A stretch of 64,000 bases of DNA from Toxotes chatareus. Taxonomy: Eukaryota > Chordata > Actinopteri > Toxotidae. The stretch spans positions 11,370,001 to 11,434,000 of the forward strand of contig CM028895.1 in the NCBI GenBank assembly GCA_016801885.1, written 5' to 3'. Under the pieces are notes generated by a model. It was not told the DNA's origin. It saw nothing but the letters and a program-made list of their open reading frames with translations, and ran no database searches. This document shows positions 1-51,922 of the stretch, piece after piece; the stretch's first letter is position 1, and every line of letters begins with the position of its first letter. Made by a program: the position numbers and the translations under genes.

Positions 1-275
1 TCCTGGTGTGAACTGCTGATGGTGATGTGTGTGGTATGAACATTTGAAGGTGGGATTGAAGGAAAGAAGACACATTGTGGTTGTGTATTTGATTTTTTTG
101 AATTTAAATTGTATTCACCTGTCTCCTTTGTTGCACTTCTTCCTCTGTCAGACCAGGAACAGCCAAACCAGGGCTGGAGTGGTCCATTTGGTCAAATAGG
201 GGGGGTACACAGGGGAAGAAACCAAGTGTGGTAGAGTGGGAGGGGTGTTTTGTCTTTTGTGGTGAAATGACCTGT

Positions 276-319
276 ATAAGTATCTTGTTTAAAAAGAAAT
301 TTTTAAACAAGATACTTAT
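276..319. repeat. Perfect 20-bp inverted repeat with GAAA loop
   Basis: The left arm at 276-295 is the exact reverse complement of the right arm at 300-319, separated by the four bases GAAA. The arms are AT-rich and the pairing does not extend past either end. It could be a palindromic insertion footprint or the end of a foldback element. No coding role is visible. Confidence 0.9.
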
Positions 320-689
320 TTACTTGTTTTTAAAGTAAATTTAAGTGAACTTCTATTTGATAATAAGTTATTTGATATTGTGATTATTGTAAGTGTGCTG
401 GAAGAGATAACTGATATTGATTTCTTGAGAAGGTGCAGTCCAAACTCCAGGGGCATAGCCAGTAGGGCAGTTTAGGGTGAATTCTTCTGTTGTGTATTAT
501 TATTATTTTTTTTTTTTTTGAGAATTGTGTTGTTTCTTTTTTTGCTTAGTTTTCTCTTTCTGTTTGGCCTTAAGTGCATTTTTTTACTGTAAAGTTTTTG
601 AGCAAGTTTTTGTCAAATAAAAAAGGTGTTTGGAATTGCTCTAGACTGCCATAACTCATTGTTGGGTACCGGGTTTCTGGGCCACCCTC

Positions 690-910
690 ACAAAGAGCAA
701 CATGACTTCAACATAAACCAGAAATTACCTAACAAACCTGGATTCCATACCTAATAAACAGGATCGCAACCTAAACAGGAAATACAGAATATACTCAAGA
801 AACCAAAACAAGAGACCAAATACAGTCCATAACGTGTTCACTCAAAGTCCAAAGCAATCCAAAATGATCCAAAACAGAGGCTAAAAGAGGCCCCATGGGG
901 CTGGTCATAA
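690..910. repeat. A-rich dispersed repeat remnant
   Basis: The stretch is strongly A/C-biased, with recurrent words of the type ...AACAGG..., ...CCAAAAC... and ...GTCCAAA..., ending near GGGGCTGGTCATAAC. This composition is typical of a repeat common in teleost intergenic DNA. The stretch at 36,690-37,060 looks like a related relic. The element family is not identified. Confidence 0.4.
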
Positions 911-3900
911 CACTGAGAGAGCACAGCATTTTGAATATTTGCAAATTCAAATTCAAAATTATCCTTTGTCAAATTTGTGTGGCATGAAGCATGAGTTTAA
1001 ACCTGACATTAAAGTAGTTTTGGGGAAAATGAGTAAGCGGGTAGTTTTTGTTTGGTAGTTGCCAAATTTCAGCCTCAGTCATTTTTTGATTGTGTGTAAA
1101 AACCTCTATCATCAGTACTGGGGTTACTGATCAAACTGGCAGTCCACCCATGTCTCTCGCAGAGGAAACACCTATCAGTGTGCAGTTACATAATTCATGA
1201 TATTGTATCTCATACAGTGCATGTACTTTTCCCACTTACCTTTCCTGGGCTGGTGTAATTATTAGGCCTGGGGATAGTGGTGCGGGGGTGGATTCTTGTG
1301 AGACTGTTACTATACTTAAATATTATGTCCATAACCATAAAACATTCAATCCACATAAAGCCAAGTGTTCTGGATCTGGCCACAGTAGCCTCCCCAGGGT
1401 GGTGCTGTAAAACCGCCCTGAGCCGCCATTAGGTGGGGGGAGCTGGAAGAAATACTGGACAGAGACTGCGACCAAACCAGAGCGAGAGCGCAGCTGATGG
1501 TAAACTAATTTTGTTGGTCTGAGACCCCTCCTGTGCTAAAAAACACACACATGCAGTAAGTGTTCACACACACACACAGCATGTGGAACACACACACATA
1601 CTGTACTGTATCGTGCTTCCACACCAGTGAGGAGTCTCGTAGGACTCTCAAAGTGGGACAAAATCACACGTTCGCTCTCTCTCTTTCTCTCTCTCTCTCT
1701 CGCTCTTTCCAGCTTTTCCCTCAACTGTTCTCACACACACTTGATCACCATCTCACCGAGTAAGACATATGCTCCATCATTTGCCTTGAGGGATAAAAGA
1801 CTGGGAAGGAATTCAGTGAGACACTGTAGCACTTCTCTGCAGAGTCTTGGAAAGAAGTGCTGTATTTATGTATATTAACAGTGTTCACCCACACAGCTTT
1901 TCCTGCCCATGAAAATCTATGCAAGACTAAATCTCAACTTGATGTTCAATGTAAACTACTTCAAATTCATGTTCTTTAGACAATAAAGCTCAGAGTAAGG
2001 CTGAAAGGAGCTGCATGTTAACGCCAGCAATCATTTAGCAAAGGCATATGTCAAACTTTTAAATTAAAAATGTTTAAATTTGAAATTGAAACAGCTTTTC
2101 CTGCCACATGAAAGTTAAAAGCCCCTGAGACTAAAACCCTAAACCATTTCATGAGCCTTTTGCCCTTTTGAAGAGTAAAGGCAGAAGAGACAGTTGATTG
2201 CAGTGATTACAGGAGGCCACACACAAAGAAAGTTTGCACTTGCAGAAAAAGCCCCAATTAATATTTAGTATTAACTGTCTTTTACTGTGTTCCGTGTGTG
2301 TCTTTTTGTAACTGGACACTGATAAAGAGTCAGTGAAAAAAGGATGTAAGTGTACCCTGACATTACAGGAATTTACGATGTGTTAAATGTTTCCTTTGTT
2401 CCTCCCTGTGGCAGCTCGCTCCGGCAATTAGGGAAGGCTGCAGCCTGCAATGAAACCCCCCCCCCCCCCATTCCTTCTTTCTCCATCCCAGTGTCTTCAT
2501 CCAACATCATTTTTGTGTAGAGATATTTGATTGATTGATACTTCACAGCATATGCCCATAATTTTACACATTCACAAAGAATAACTCCTGCACTTGCATC
2601 TGTGTCTTGCTGACAGATATGTGAAAGTATCATGTGCTTGCCTCATGTACCCCCATCTTAATTACCAGGGGAGATTAATTTAATATTGCTTTTATTTTTC
2701 TTTCAGTATTGTGGTAAAATCTGAAACCCAACGGTGGCACTTTGCCAAAGTCCAAAATGCCAGCAGAATTTTTTTCTGTGCACTCGGCCCCTGAAATAAA
2801 CCCCATGCGCCATTCCATTTAGCAAACCAATTTGGGATGGAGGGTGGGGGCAGGAAAGGGAGAGGTATAGGTTAGCTGTAGTAATAATCATAAATCACCT
2901 CTGAAATGCTGCCATGTCACATGCCAGACTGCGCCACTAATGACCAAGCCCATCTTTCACCGGGTATTTTTATCTGTGTGCCCTGACACTCGACTTCTGG
3001 AAGCGTCCTCTCATTTTACGTCGTCAGCACCTCGGCCCAGCCTGAGCACAAGTTCCTTGCATATCTATAAATACCAGCCAGCTAAATGGCATTTTCTCTC
3101 ACCCACCCCCTGCTTGGCAAGAACCAGGAGCTCTGTGACTTGGCAAAGGGACCCACAGTCCTACATCACTAAACATCTTGGGGCTTAGCCCCCCACCCCC
3201 CCACCCAGCGTCACCCTCCGGCGAACAGCTGGCTAAAAAAATAGATCCATCTGCCACTGCCTTCAAATTCCAAAGTGGTCTCAGTTTAATTAAACAAGTT
3301 GAAACTGATTTTAACAAGATCTAGTAAAAAGTAAACATTAATAAATCAGTTTAAAATCACTTGTAGGATGAAGATGTTGCATTACAGGTGTAGTTAAAGC
3401 AGCAACACACACCACAGCTTGTTGACTCGTGTAAATACGCACCCACACACCAAAAACACACAAACACCTGTACATGTTTCCTTTGCGCAGAATGTTCTGC
3501 CAAGTTCTTTAAGCTTGCTGACATGTGGCAGTAGGGACTGCAGGTCAGCGACAGCTTCCTGCTATTTCGGGCTCTGTCACAGCTTGAGGTTTTAATTTAT
3601 TCTGCCAGAATGTGTCAATCACTGAGCAGCAGGGTTCAGGCCTGAGTCTGCTGTGGTAAGGAGAAGGAGGCAGACACAGAGGGTTTATTCTCATCGAAGA
3701 GTTTAATGGGTCTAAAGAGAAGCAGATACTGTGACAGCAGGTAAAGTCTGCTGTTAATAGAAACCTCCTAACCCTTCTTGACTATGTCCACAAATTAATA
3801 CAAAATGGCCAAAAATTATATGTCAAATGTTTTTGGTCCACACAGGCATTTTCAGATCATGAACGCAAGAAAAACCTATTTTAAATGAGGTGGGAAGCCA

Positions 3901-5404
3901 GAGAGGGATTATGTTCGTAACTCGTAACATATTAGGAAGGTAGAGCACCTGTGTGGAGCGAGGTGGGATTCAGGGCTTATTCCATGTCATCTCCCTCCCA
4001 GGGGAAGCTCATCGATTCAATGGCAGGAGAAAAGAAGTGACCAGTGAGGTATCACGTGTCTGCAGCCCTACCAACAGACACAGATAAATACTCAGACACA
4101 GACTCAGACAGCAGATGATTCTGTTAATACCCTGCTTTTCTGCACAGATATTTTACATGTGTGTGTAAATTATCCATGTAAATCAAGGAGAAGCCATTGA
4201 GATTAAATGGCACAACACATAGTTTCAAATTCCACCTGACATGAGTGTCAAAGTGTTGCATGAAGTGAGACATTAAGTGCATGGGAATGTGGACTGGGGA
4301 AGTGTAATTGGAGCTGTAGGAGTTAAAAGGACAGGAGTGTATGGAGAACTTCCAAATTAAGAGATAAATGAGAAAAGTTTTTCTTTTTTTTTTTAAAGGG
4401 GGAGCTTCAGTGGTCAAAAACTCTGTGTACACTGTACACTGTGTACACAAAGTACACTGTGATTCCAAGATGGATTTCATATTACACTCACGCTCAGCCC
4501 AGAAATTATAGGTGACAATCTGATCAATCTGAGATGAGCATCTAGGGCCATTTAACCCGAGTGGATTGATTAAGAGATTCCTGGTGTGGTGCTTACTATG
4601 CACAGACACTATAATGCTCTCACTTTTAGTATCAGGCTACTGTTTACCATGCCAGCACCTAACCACAGGCCATGCCAAGGGTTTGAATTTGACCCTCCCA
4701 ATGTTTTGCCAAAACACACACACACAGTCATCATGTGATGTCATGCCTACTACACACGGCATCATGTTACTTTACAGTGAAGTCCTGTTCAATACCATGT
4801 AAAAAATTAATAAAAAGCTCAGCTGGAAAGTAGTGTCACCTCACAGGATGAGAGACCAGGGCTTCTACCCAGTGTGTTACTGCACAGTCACTGTCAATGA
4901 AGGTCATGAGAGGCTTTCTCTGGTGCTAGCTACACTGTGACTGAAAGAAATGACGTACTGTACTTGCACTGATTCAAAATTTAAAAAAAAAATCCTACCA
5001 TTCATTTAGAGATACAAAACAAATGTTTATTTCCAGAGAAGATATAGTTTTAGTAGATCAATTCACTTCTTTCTTCTTATATCTGGGTACATCTGCTTGA
5101 ATGGTGGGTTCCTCACAAAAGAAATACCTTGATTTTTATAAAGGAAGTTGTTCCTCTTAAAACTGATCTTAAAACTGATTATCTCAAGCTGACTTTCATC
5201 TGAAATTTCTCTGGCATTTTGGTTTGTGTCTCTACAAACCAAAAGTCAAGAAAAACTTACTTCCAGTGGGATGGGAAGCCAGATAGGGATCAGGTTTTAG
5301 TTGCTCCTCATCCTCTGCTGGAGAGACCTCAGACTTTAACATGGGTGACCAGTGATTGTTTCCCATTTCCAACTGTCAATTCACTTCTTTTTTTTTTTTT
5401 TTAA

Positions 5405-5600
5405 AGCATGACCACAATCAAGCCTGAACCTTAACCACATATTCAGTGTTGTAACCATGACAACAAAGCTCCACTAAACTTAACAAAGTTGTAATTGAAA
5501 CCCAAACCACAATGTTTCCCTAACCTTAACAAAGTCATTATTTTGACCAAAGCATGATTTTTCCCTAAACCTAACCAAGTTGTTTCATAGAGTTGTCACA
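5405..5600. repeat. Dispersed repeat with CCCTAACC(T)TAAC words
   Basis: Words such as CCCTAACCTTAACAAAG and CCTAAACCTAACCAAG recur within 200 bp, interleaved with CAAACCACAA. Strings of this kind are widespread in fish genomes. The block also contains GTAACCATGACAAC (5451-5464), the same 14-mer found at 49037-49050. Confidence 0.5.
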
Positions 5601-7433
5601 TCATAAAATGGATTTATTTTTCAACAGTGATTTGCAGTGGTTTGGACAAGCACAGACAAATGATGTCAGCCTGATGTACAGGAGTGTCCTATCAGAAAAC
5701 GCTTCTAAATGTAGCTCTAGACGACACTGGCAAATAAGATACATTGTCATTTAATTTGAGGAGATCCTCAACCAACCTCAGTTCCAACTACGTGTGAATT
5801 TTCTTGCTCCTTATGACTGACAGACAGTGGCAAATGATGAACCCGAAGCTGAGTCTTCAAAAAAAAAAAAAATCCAGCCACTAATATGTGGGTGACATCG
5901 CTAATACTGTATCCACGTTTTCCTGCAGCCCACAGCTGGGATCAGCTCCAGCAACCAATGAAACAGACAAATGGAAAAAAGAGAATTAAGGGATAGAAAG
6001 ATGAAAGAATGAAAGGAGTGAGGGCAAACACTGAACTGAGGGAAGAAAATGAATATGACAGCTTCCTTTTCTCTCTGCTCACTCTCTGTTTTTATTTTGC
6101 TTTGCTAGTGTGTGAGCGACTTTGTCTCTGGGCCTGCCAGTGAATGCCACAAAGAACATCTTTTTTCTTTTCTTTTTTTGTGTTTGTGTACAGTGGATGA
6201 TGCCAGGGAAACTTAAGCCCTTTTCATTCGCCATAATGCTTTTTTTGAATCGCGTAAACAAATGTTGTATTTGTGTGCATGAGAGAAACAGAGAAAGCGG
6301 GGGAAAGAATGTAAGAGGCATTTGTGTGTGTGTGTGTGTGCGTGTGTGTGAGCAGAATCTCTAAACCACCAATCATAGATCAGTCAGGGAGGCTGCTGAC
6401 ATCATCATCCCAAATAAATGACAGCATGGTCAAAGAGCGCTGGTCCAAGACCGGCGGGATCCAACAGTCAGAGAATCCATAAGCCATAACAAACATTCAA
6501 TTTTTCAAATAAACTACACTCCGTGGCCAAATCTGTCATCTTTTTTGGGGGCCACTGGGGCACAGTGCTATCTGATTTTTACTCTCACAAGATTTATTTG
6601 AGACAGTCTGATTCATGTTTGTTGTTTTGTTTGGTACATCCAGCATGTTTCCTGGCTTTTCTTGGCGTAACTGTTCTCCATTTCTGGGTCTATAACTGTA
6701 TACAGATTAACTAGCACCATGTTTTCCCTCGGTCTGACTTTGTATTTTTGCTATCATGTCTGTTCTGATGTGTGTATTATATTTCATACTTCCAAATGAC
6801 TCTCTTGGAGCAGTTCGTTCATCGTTTGAACTCAGATGTTGCCCGAATCTGCGTCGGACACAGGGCAGTATTATACTATTATACAAGCCTGACTGTAATA
6901 ACCTTAAATTTGACCAGACTTCATCTAAGGGTCCTGCTGTTCATTAGGAAAACCACCTTCGAAGTGCAGGTGAAATATATTGTATTGGATATTGGTTGGT
7001 CAATATTGGTTTGTCTTTTCTTTTTTAATACTTGCTTAAGCGTAGATCTTGTCCCATGACAGTTTTAGGCCACAGAAAAATTAATTGGATCAAAATAAAA
7101 ACGAATGCATATAGAATAGGGTTTCTCCAGAGTTACAGGCTATTCCTGGCTTCTTTGAGGAGGTTCTGAACAGTAAAAGAGTGATGAAAAAAAAGTAGTA
7201 AATGTGTAGTAAATGTTGGCCAAACCTTGTATGTGTCTGTGTGTCTGTGTGCATGTCGTTGACCTCAGTATCCCTAAAATTCTGGCTACAGCCTTGGCCT
7301 TGCCAAAATACAGTGTGAACAGTGTTTTTATTAAAATTCCGGTACTACTTAAAAAAAAGTCCCCCATTTGAAAAGGTTTTTCTTTTGCTGTTTATTTATC
7401 AAGTCATTGTAATTTGGGTGAACAGATCTTTGA

Positions 7434-7445
7434 AGACAGATAGAC

Positions 7446-7484
<39 letters not shown>

Positions 7485-7500
7485 TAGATAGATAGATAGA
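7434..7500. repeat. GATA/GACA compound tetranucleotide microsatellite
   Basis: An uninterrupted tetranucleotide tract alternates blocks of GATA-type and GACA-type units over about 67 bp. It produces spurious open frames on the minus strand. Confidence 0.95.
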
Positions 7501-7599
7501 GGCTGGTCAGTGGGTGTTCTTGTTCTGATGGGATAAATAAAAATAAAACTGTGAGCACGTCATTTGGCTCAAACTATTAATAAGAATGTCATTTCGGTA

Positions 7600-8076
7600 C
7601 CCCCACCCTCCGCCCCCCCTGTACCCCATTACTCCTCTGGACGCTTGCCCAATAGTGTCCGCATGGCAGCTGGACGCATGCGCAGCCACATGGTCTTCAA
7701 TAATGAAGTTGAGTCTAATGCCTCTGAACAGTCTGGTGCTCAAACTTGGACTCGGACTGAAAATAATGGTGTTTCCCGCACAAGTGAGCGGTCCGGTCTC
7801 TGGGACCGAGTGCCTGGACAAGCACTTGAGTTTGTAAATTTGTTTAATCGAGTCTGACTAACTCCTCGATGCTTGAGATTTTTATTTTTTATTTTTTTGG
7901 AGTCTTGCTGGTAATGGCCAGTAGTGGCTGAAGTGTTTTGATCCAGTCAGTGACAGCCTGCAAACAGCAGGGAGAGCTGTGCCTCGACCACACTGCATTT
8001 GATTATGAGAGCTTCCAAGAAGTGAGGGAAATCCGGGAGCTGATTTCTTGCCGGGACGAAAACAATTTTTACACAG
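7600..8076 (+). promoter_or_regulatory. Candidate EYA4 promoter and non-coding first exon
   Basis: CpG content rises above the background here. The block contains an NRF1-like half palindrome GCATGCGCA (7676-7684) and an inverted CCAAT-type motif close by. Downstream, a non-repetitive stretch ends in ACACAG followed by GTATGA at 8077, a plausible splice donor. It lies 4 kb upstream of the first coding exon of EYA4, whose acceptor at 12,039 shows that at least one upstream non-coding exon must exist. The link to that acceptor is inferred. The true first exon may instead lie outside the window. Confidence 0.3.
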
Positions 8077-8884
8077 GTATGATCACTTTTTATTTTTCTG
8101 TTTTCAGACCGTTTCAGATCTGTTGTTGTACTCTGCCAAACAGGCAGGTCAGTGACAGTTTAGGTGGCCGCAGTCTGAGGATGACACCTCGAGAGCTGTC
8201 AAAGATATTGACTTTGATTTAGTCTGATTCATTCAGTCAGTTTTTTAGAAATAATTATCGAAGCGTCTCTTAATTTAAAACATGCCTTAGTTTAAAAAAG
8301 GTTTATCCTCCGACAACGAATTATAAAGTTTAACTTTCACAATTGACAAAAATGACAATATCATTCATTTCTGTCAAGAGATTGTGTTTGTAAAGCGGTT
8401 ACATACCCACAAATAAGTCAAAGGAGTTCATATTTAAGTTACTGAGTTTGGGGTGAAGTCCAAACTTCATCCTCGGCAGATTAAAGCCGCTTAAATTGAT
8501 TTTAACCAACCACTGACTTTACCTTTTACAGAATGATATTAACAGTAAATTGACAGTAATATAATCAACCCTGGTGTCACATGAGGCTTTTATTATAAAG
8601 AAAAAAAAACATGTTAAAATCACTTGAAAATAAAATGAGCTTTAATTTAATGAGTATTTGCCACAGGAGGATTTCTGACATGCAGGTCAGTGTCATTTCT
8701 ACATCTTTTTTTTTTAAATCCAGATTTCATCAATGGACTCATGGAGGATTTTAGTCTTTCCTCAGTGTCTGCCCCACCACCTCAGTGCTCAGCCTCCATC
8801 CCCTCACGGCGTCCCCACGGGTTTTCTTTTCTCCCCATCTCTCCTCTCATCCCACGTGGACTTTGTGTTTATATTTGATATGTA

Positions 8885-9080
8885 GGAAATAGGAATCTTA
8901 TACCACGGCCGACCGGGCTCTCGGGGCTTGAATGGCCCCTGGCTATTGGCCTGCCCCTAACAACATGACAAGTTACGCGCCGGCTCAAAATCTGATAGGG
9001 CCTATCGCGCCGTAATCCATACAGATTAGATTTCACATTAAGGACTCATAGTTAACCACGCGCATTAATGTGCAAGAGGT
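8885..9080. promoter_or_regulatory. GC/CpG-rich candidate conserved non-coding element
   Basis: The stretch is unusually CpG-rich inside an AT-rich surrounding (several CGCGCC, GCGCC and ACGCGC words). It includes an inverted CCAAT box (CTATTGGCC) and a bicoid/SIX-type TAATCC near CAGATTAGATTT. There is no open frame of note. It may be a distal enhancer or a second upstream promoter of EYA4. Function is inferred from composition only. Confidence 0.3.
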
Positions 9081-12039
9081 GCGTGGACGGGATTTAGTTT
9101 GTGGAGATTTTGGGAAAAATGATAAAATCCTGCAAACAGAGAGGCTGAAGATAATTTAATATCCAGGCCTTTTTTTATTATTTGAATAAAATTGTTGTTA
9201 GACCCTAAGGAAGCTAAGGAAAATATTACTGGGAACTGGATTTACTGTCTTATATAATTATATATATGAACATTATAAAATATTTGAAAAGTACAATATC
9301 AGTTTATAAGAGTTTTTATTCCTCAAATTCTATTCCTTGATGTCTTATTTATTTCATATTTTATATGTTTCTTTTTTTCTGTCATTTATTAATTTTATTT
9401 TACTCCTACAGGATAACGATTTGAAAAACTGTCTTTTAATAAATTTAATAAAACACTGACTTTAGAATTTGGTCGTAGATTTCGGGCCTGAAACTGAGAG
9501 TGGTGCAAAATTTACAGCATTTATTCAAATGTTAATGTATTATTTTGTGCCAATAATGAAGAAAATGCTTCACTTGGTAATTTCTCTGAATCTATTCATC
9601 TTTATAGTTTTCCTGAGTTAGTTGTGGTATGCTTGCCCCCTCGTAAGATTTTTAAAAATGACGCGCACAATCATTCCCATGAATTAAGCATGTGTGTGTC
9701 CTCAGAGCAGCTGCTGAAAATAACAAATATGTCCTAATTAAACCCAGAGTTACAGATATGAGGGAGAAGCAGCCCGTCTCCATCTTTCATGTGAACAATA
9801 AAGACATTTGGGAAGGTAATAAAAAATCGATTTGTGCGTAAAAGCGATTGCTAGGTCAATAAGGTTTGAGTAGAATTTAATATGTGACTTTTTTTGACTA
9901 CAGCCTCTGCAGCCAGCAGCAGTCTGCGGTTTGTTCAACATTCTCCTCTCTTCGGCTTTTATAGCGTGAAATTACCGCAGTGTAGCTGTGTAGTTCACTT
10001 TCTACTCCTCCGCCGTCTCATATGTGTTTCTTGTGTCGCTGTCAATAGCCATAGTGAGAAATCTAATTCTCTCTTCTGGGACGCTGAAGGAAATGGCAGG
10101 CATTATTGATTAACTGTGCAGTGTCAGGTGACTGCTGGGTGGTTTCGTGTGTAGTGGGATACAGCACATGGGCAAACCAGTTGGTCATGGGCAGTTCAGA
10201 AAAAATTAAGCGTTTTTAAAAGCATTAAATGTGACATATAAGGACCTGTGTTAACCTACAATGGTCTTAAGCTCCCCGAGAGGTGTCACTTATACTATAA
10301 ACTAAAACTTTAATGTCCCAAAAGTCAGACAAACCTTTCATTACCCATAACCTGATGGGTAAACTTTAGTTTGTGTGTGTTCACGGTCCACTACATCCCT
10401 GCTAAAGAGGAATAAATCATGGAGGGGGAGAGTGAAACGCAACCAGATAGAAGGCTGATTCTGCCCTCCACAAAGGTGAGAGAGGGTGAGAGGGTGAGAG
10501 GGTGAGAGAGAGAGAGAGAGAGAGAGGGGAGGCAGTGAGGGAGGGGTGGAGGGAGTGAGGGTGAGGGGGGTCAGGGAGGCTTGGGCACAAATCAATTCAC
10601 CTGAGAGACGCATTATTGTCTTCGGTTTCAGGCGAGGAGGAGCTGAACGCTATGAAAAATTAAAAGGATGCCAGTTAGTTTAAAGGATCGAGCCAGAAAA
10701 CTCCACCGCGCGCGAGCACATGCACACGCACGCACGCACACACATTGAACTAACTGAAAAAAAGTCATTTATTATCCTAATTTAATGTTTATATTTGTTT
10801 ATTTGAATCCGTGTTTTAGGGACAAACTTTATATTAAGTTAATTCAAAATACAGATCAGCCTTTTCAAAAACACCTCCTTTATCACTTATCTGTCTTTTG
10901 TGTGAATGCAACATGCATGCACACCATTCACACACAGCTGTGTGAGATAGATGCTGATATACAGTATATTCTTACTGATCACTCTCTATGACACGAAGCC
11001 TTCGTCACACTGCGCAGAAAGCGCAGCATGTGCAGCTCGTCCTTGGTGCAGGTGCAGAAAAATATTTATTGACTTAAGCTGAGGTGTAACAGAGCAAATT
11101 GGAATTAAGATGTGTTTTTCATGGGGAAAACTAGCTGGAAATGGTTCAGTGGCACTCCTTACTACACATGGTGAGAACCGCAGATCTAATGACAGGGAAG
11201 GACTTTTGTGTTTCCATGTGAGTGCGTGTCTTTGCAGCCTACTCTTTTGTCCAACTGTCAAACTTTTCTGACGGCCTTTGCACGATATGGCAGAGAGGAG
11301 CCATTTTGTGCTGTGCTGTGCTGTTCTGTTGGGATGATGGCATTGTTTTCCATTGTTTTGTCCTTTTGTTGCAGCGTCATTCTATGCATGACAGTAACCC
11401 CAAAAAAAGGACAATGTAATTTCTTGTCTTCATTTTTTTGATCGCAACATCTTATCTCACTTAAGCTGCAGATAATCACTTCAGCCTCACCGTTGCTCCA
11501 GACTCCTGCACCAACCTGTCTCCTGTTTAGTATTAATAGGGTCACTCACTGTCTTTGTGCACTAGCCAGCCACTGTGTCTGTGGTCCAGAGCCAGCCAAG
11601 CAGCCATATCATTTCCACTTCTCCATTTTCATTGTTGATATTTACTTCTGCAATTATCTCTCCACTTCACCCTCGGCTGAAGATGATATGCTGAAGTTAA
11701 CGCTGCTGCTTCCCTCCTTCAGTCTCCTGTTGCTCACACATAAACACACTGACAGAAGGCCTAATCGACAGATGCACAGACGTAAAAAAAGAAAAAAATT
11801 AATTGAGACAGTACGATGAATGGTTTCACCCAAAAATGTGAGGATAAGTGAGTAAACTTGTTAGTCAAACCCTCAAGACGGTGTTTGAAATGTTCTTTTT
11901 ACAGCATCTCTCCAAAACAGTCAGTAGTGGTTATTTAAAAAAAAAAAAAAAAAAGAAAAAGAAAGAAATTAAAAAGGTGACTTTTTCATTTTCTATCCAC
12001 TGAACCATGTTTTATTTTCTCTTTTTTTTTCACCTCCAG
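9081..12039. other. Non-coding stretch before the first EYA4 coding exon
   Basis: The sequence is AT-rich with no exon that I can support. It contains a GAGAGG-rich purine tract at about 10484-10567, a short CA/CG-rich run near 10710-10745, and a poly(A)-rich tract near 11935-11985 on the plus strand, just before the polypyrimidine tract of the 12,039 acceptor. Confidence 0.6.
10484..10567. repeat. GA-rich purine microsatellite
   Basis: Tandem GGTGAGA units pass into (GA)n and then GGAGG-type repeats. The resulting minus-strand open frame is low-complexity and not a gene. Confidence 0.9.
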
Positions 12040-12067
12040 TGTGCGGTGGATCACAACCAAAGAAGCC

Positions 12068-50671
<38,604 letters not shown>

Positions 50672-51252
50672 CTATTATAGCAATATGGACTCAAGCAATG
50701 TTACCATGGACATGGTCAGCCAGGCAGCCCCCCCCCTCTTTTGTATAACTATTTAAGAACAAACACAATACACTGCAACTGTTTTTGTGATTTTTTTTTT
50801 CCCTTTTCGTCTTGTTTTTTTGAACATCTGGATTTACAAACTCTGAACGGTCTTAAGAAAAGGAGAGGTGAAAGGAAGTAAAGAAAAAGGACAGTGGGCT
50901 TAAAGAGATGGCTCAGCTATCCAGCGCATCCCGGCTCAGGCCCCCCCCCCTTGGCCCTGAACCTGGGGACAGACCTTTGTGAAGAACCTGTCCATGCAGC
51001 TGTAGCAGACTGAAGCCCTATGTAGGCTGAAGACCTCCAGGCCTGGCCTGGGAAGATGCTTCTTTGGGCAACTCAGGCTAGTATCAGGACTAATGTGGGT
51101 CACCTGGGCTAAACTATCCTCAAACAATAAGGACTTCTCTAAGCAGGCAGCATGATTGGTGCAGGGATGACAGCTACTTGTGTTTTCTTCCTGGTGGTAT
51201 AATCCTAACACAACAATGCAGTCTGTGGCAGAAACTTGTGTAAATTATTAAC

Positions 51253-51258
51253 AATAAA
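51253..51258 (+). terminator. Likely EYA4 poly(A) signal
   Basis: AATAAA lies 580 nt after the stop codon and is followed by a G/T-rich and T-rich stretch. This gives a 3' UTR of about 0.6 kb. A longer UTR that overlaps the converging RPS12 transcript cannot be excluded. Confidence 0.55.
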
Positions 51259-51910
51259 CTTAAAGGGCAGTGGTGGATGTTTTTGTCAAGGAAAGGAAAT
51301 TTAATGTTTTGGGGTCTTGTTTTTTTTTTCCTTTGGATTTTTGTATTTTTTTTCCCTTCTTTTTGAGAAACTGAGGATGTGCGTCATGATGTGTTGTGCC
51401 TTAATGTGTTTGAATGTCTTTTCTTTATTTACAAATGTCTATGTATGTAGATATAAAGGAGAAACCTTATCCAAATGACCTATGCATCTTGTCTTCCCTA
51501 ATTAAATTTGGAACTGATCAAACTTCAGACAACAAAAAGGGGAAAAAAATTACACTGCTGCATTATATTGAATACGGTCCATTTTTTTGTGTTCGTCAAT
51601 GGTAAAGCACGCATTTTATATATCAGAAATACCAAGATTATGACCTTTGCAATTTGAATTCAAACCACCTCATCGGCAAATGTCTGTCATTTACTTTTAC
51701 AATTTGATTCACGCTAAGCTTCATTCCATTCCATTTACTAGCTACTGTCTACAAATTTAAGTTTTGCAAACAAGCTAAAATAGTTTTATATCAGAGCAGA
51801 CCATGATTTTGCAGTCACTCAATTACAGCACTCATTTTATTTTCCGTGTGGTCAGGTCAATACCCAAAAGGGATAAAGGAACAACTGAGACAAAACCTCC
51901 ATTTTCAATT

Positions 51911-51916
51911 TTTATT
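51911..51916 (-). terminator. RPS12 poly(A) signal
   Basis: AATAAA on the minus strand, 7 nt after the TGA stop. It gives a very short 3' UTR, usual for ribosomal protein genes. The RPS12 3' end lies about 0.6 kb from the predicted EYA4 3' end. Confidence 0.75.
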
Positions 51917-51922
51917 GACATC

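Larger units (their letters stand above)
1..7560. other. Intergenic region upstream of EYA4, no gene recognised
   Basis: I find no exon here with both a plausible splice frame and recognisable protein content. The open frames are short and coincide with CA/CT repeats or repeat remnants. The stretch holds A/T-rich unique sequence, several interspersed-repeat fragments (listed separately), a perfect hairpin, TG/CA runs near 1570-1610 and 6320-6350, and a CT run near 1672-1705. A moderately complex, GC-balanced block at about 2640-3310 contains a perfect 12-bp AT-rich homeodomain-type palindrome (GTTTAATTAAAC) and could be conserved regulatory DNA. That last point is only an impression. Confidence 0.6.

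Noticed and set aside
104..310. Minus-strand open frame overlapping the 20-bp hairpin
   Set aside because: It has no recognisable domain, is low in complexity at its start and overlaps AT-rich hairpin sequence. No splice or promoter context supports it.
4428..4462. GTGTACAC/GTACAC repeated dyads
   Set aside because: Short stems arise from an imperfect tandem repeat of TGTACAC. Not distinct enough to report as an element.
7564..7857. Open frames on both strands in the CpG-rich block
   Set aside because: They overlap in different frames, start in proline-rich low-complexity sequence and match nothing I recognise. A promoter-type region explains the composition better.
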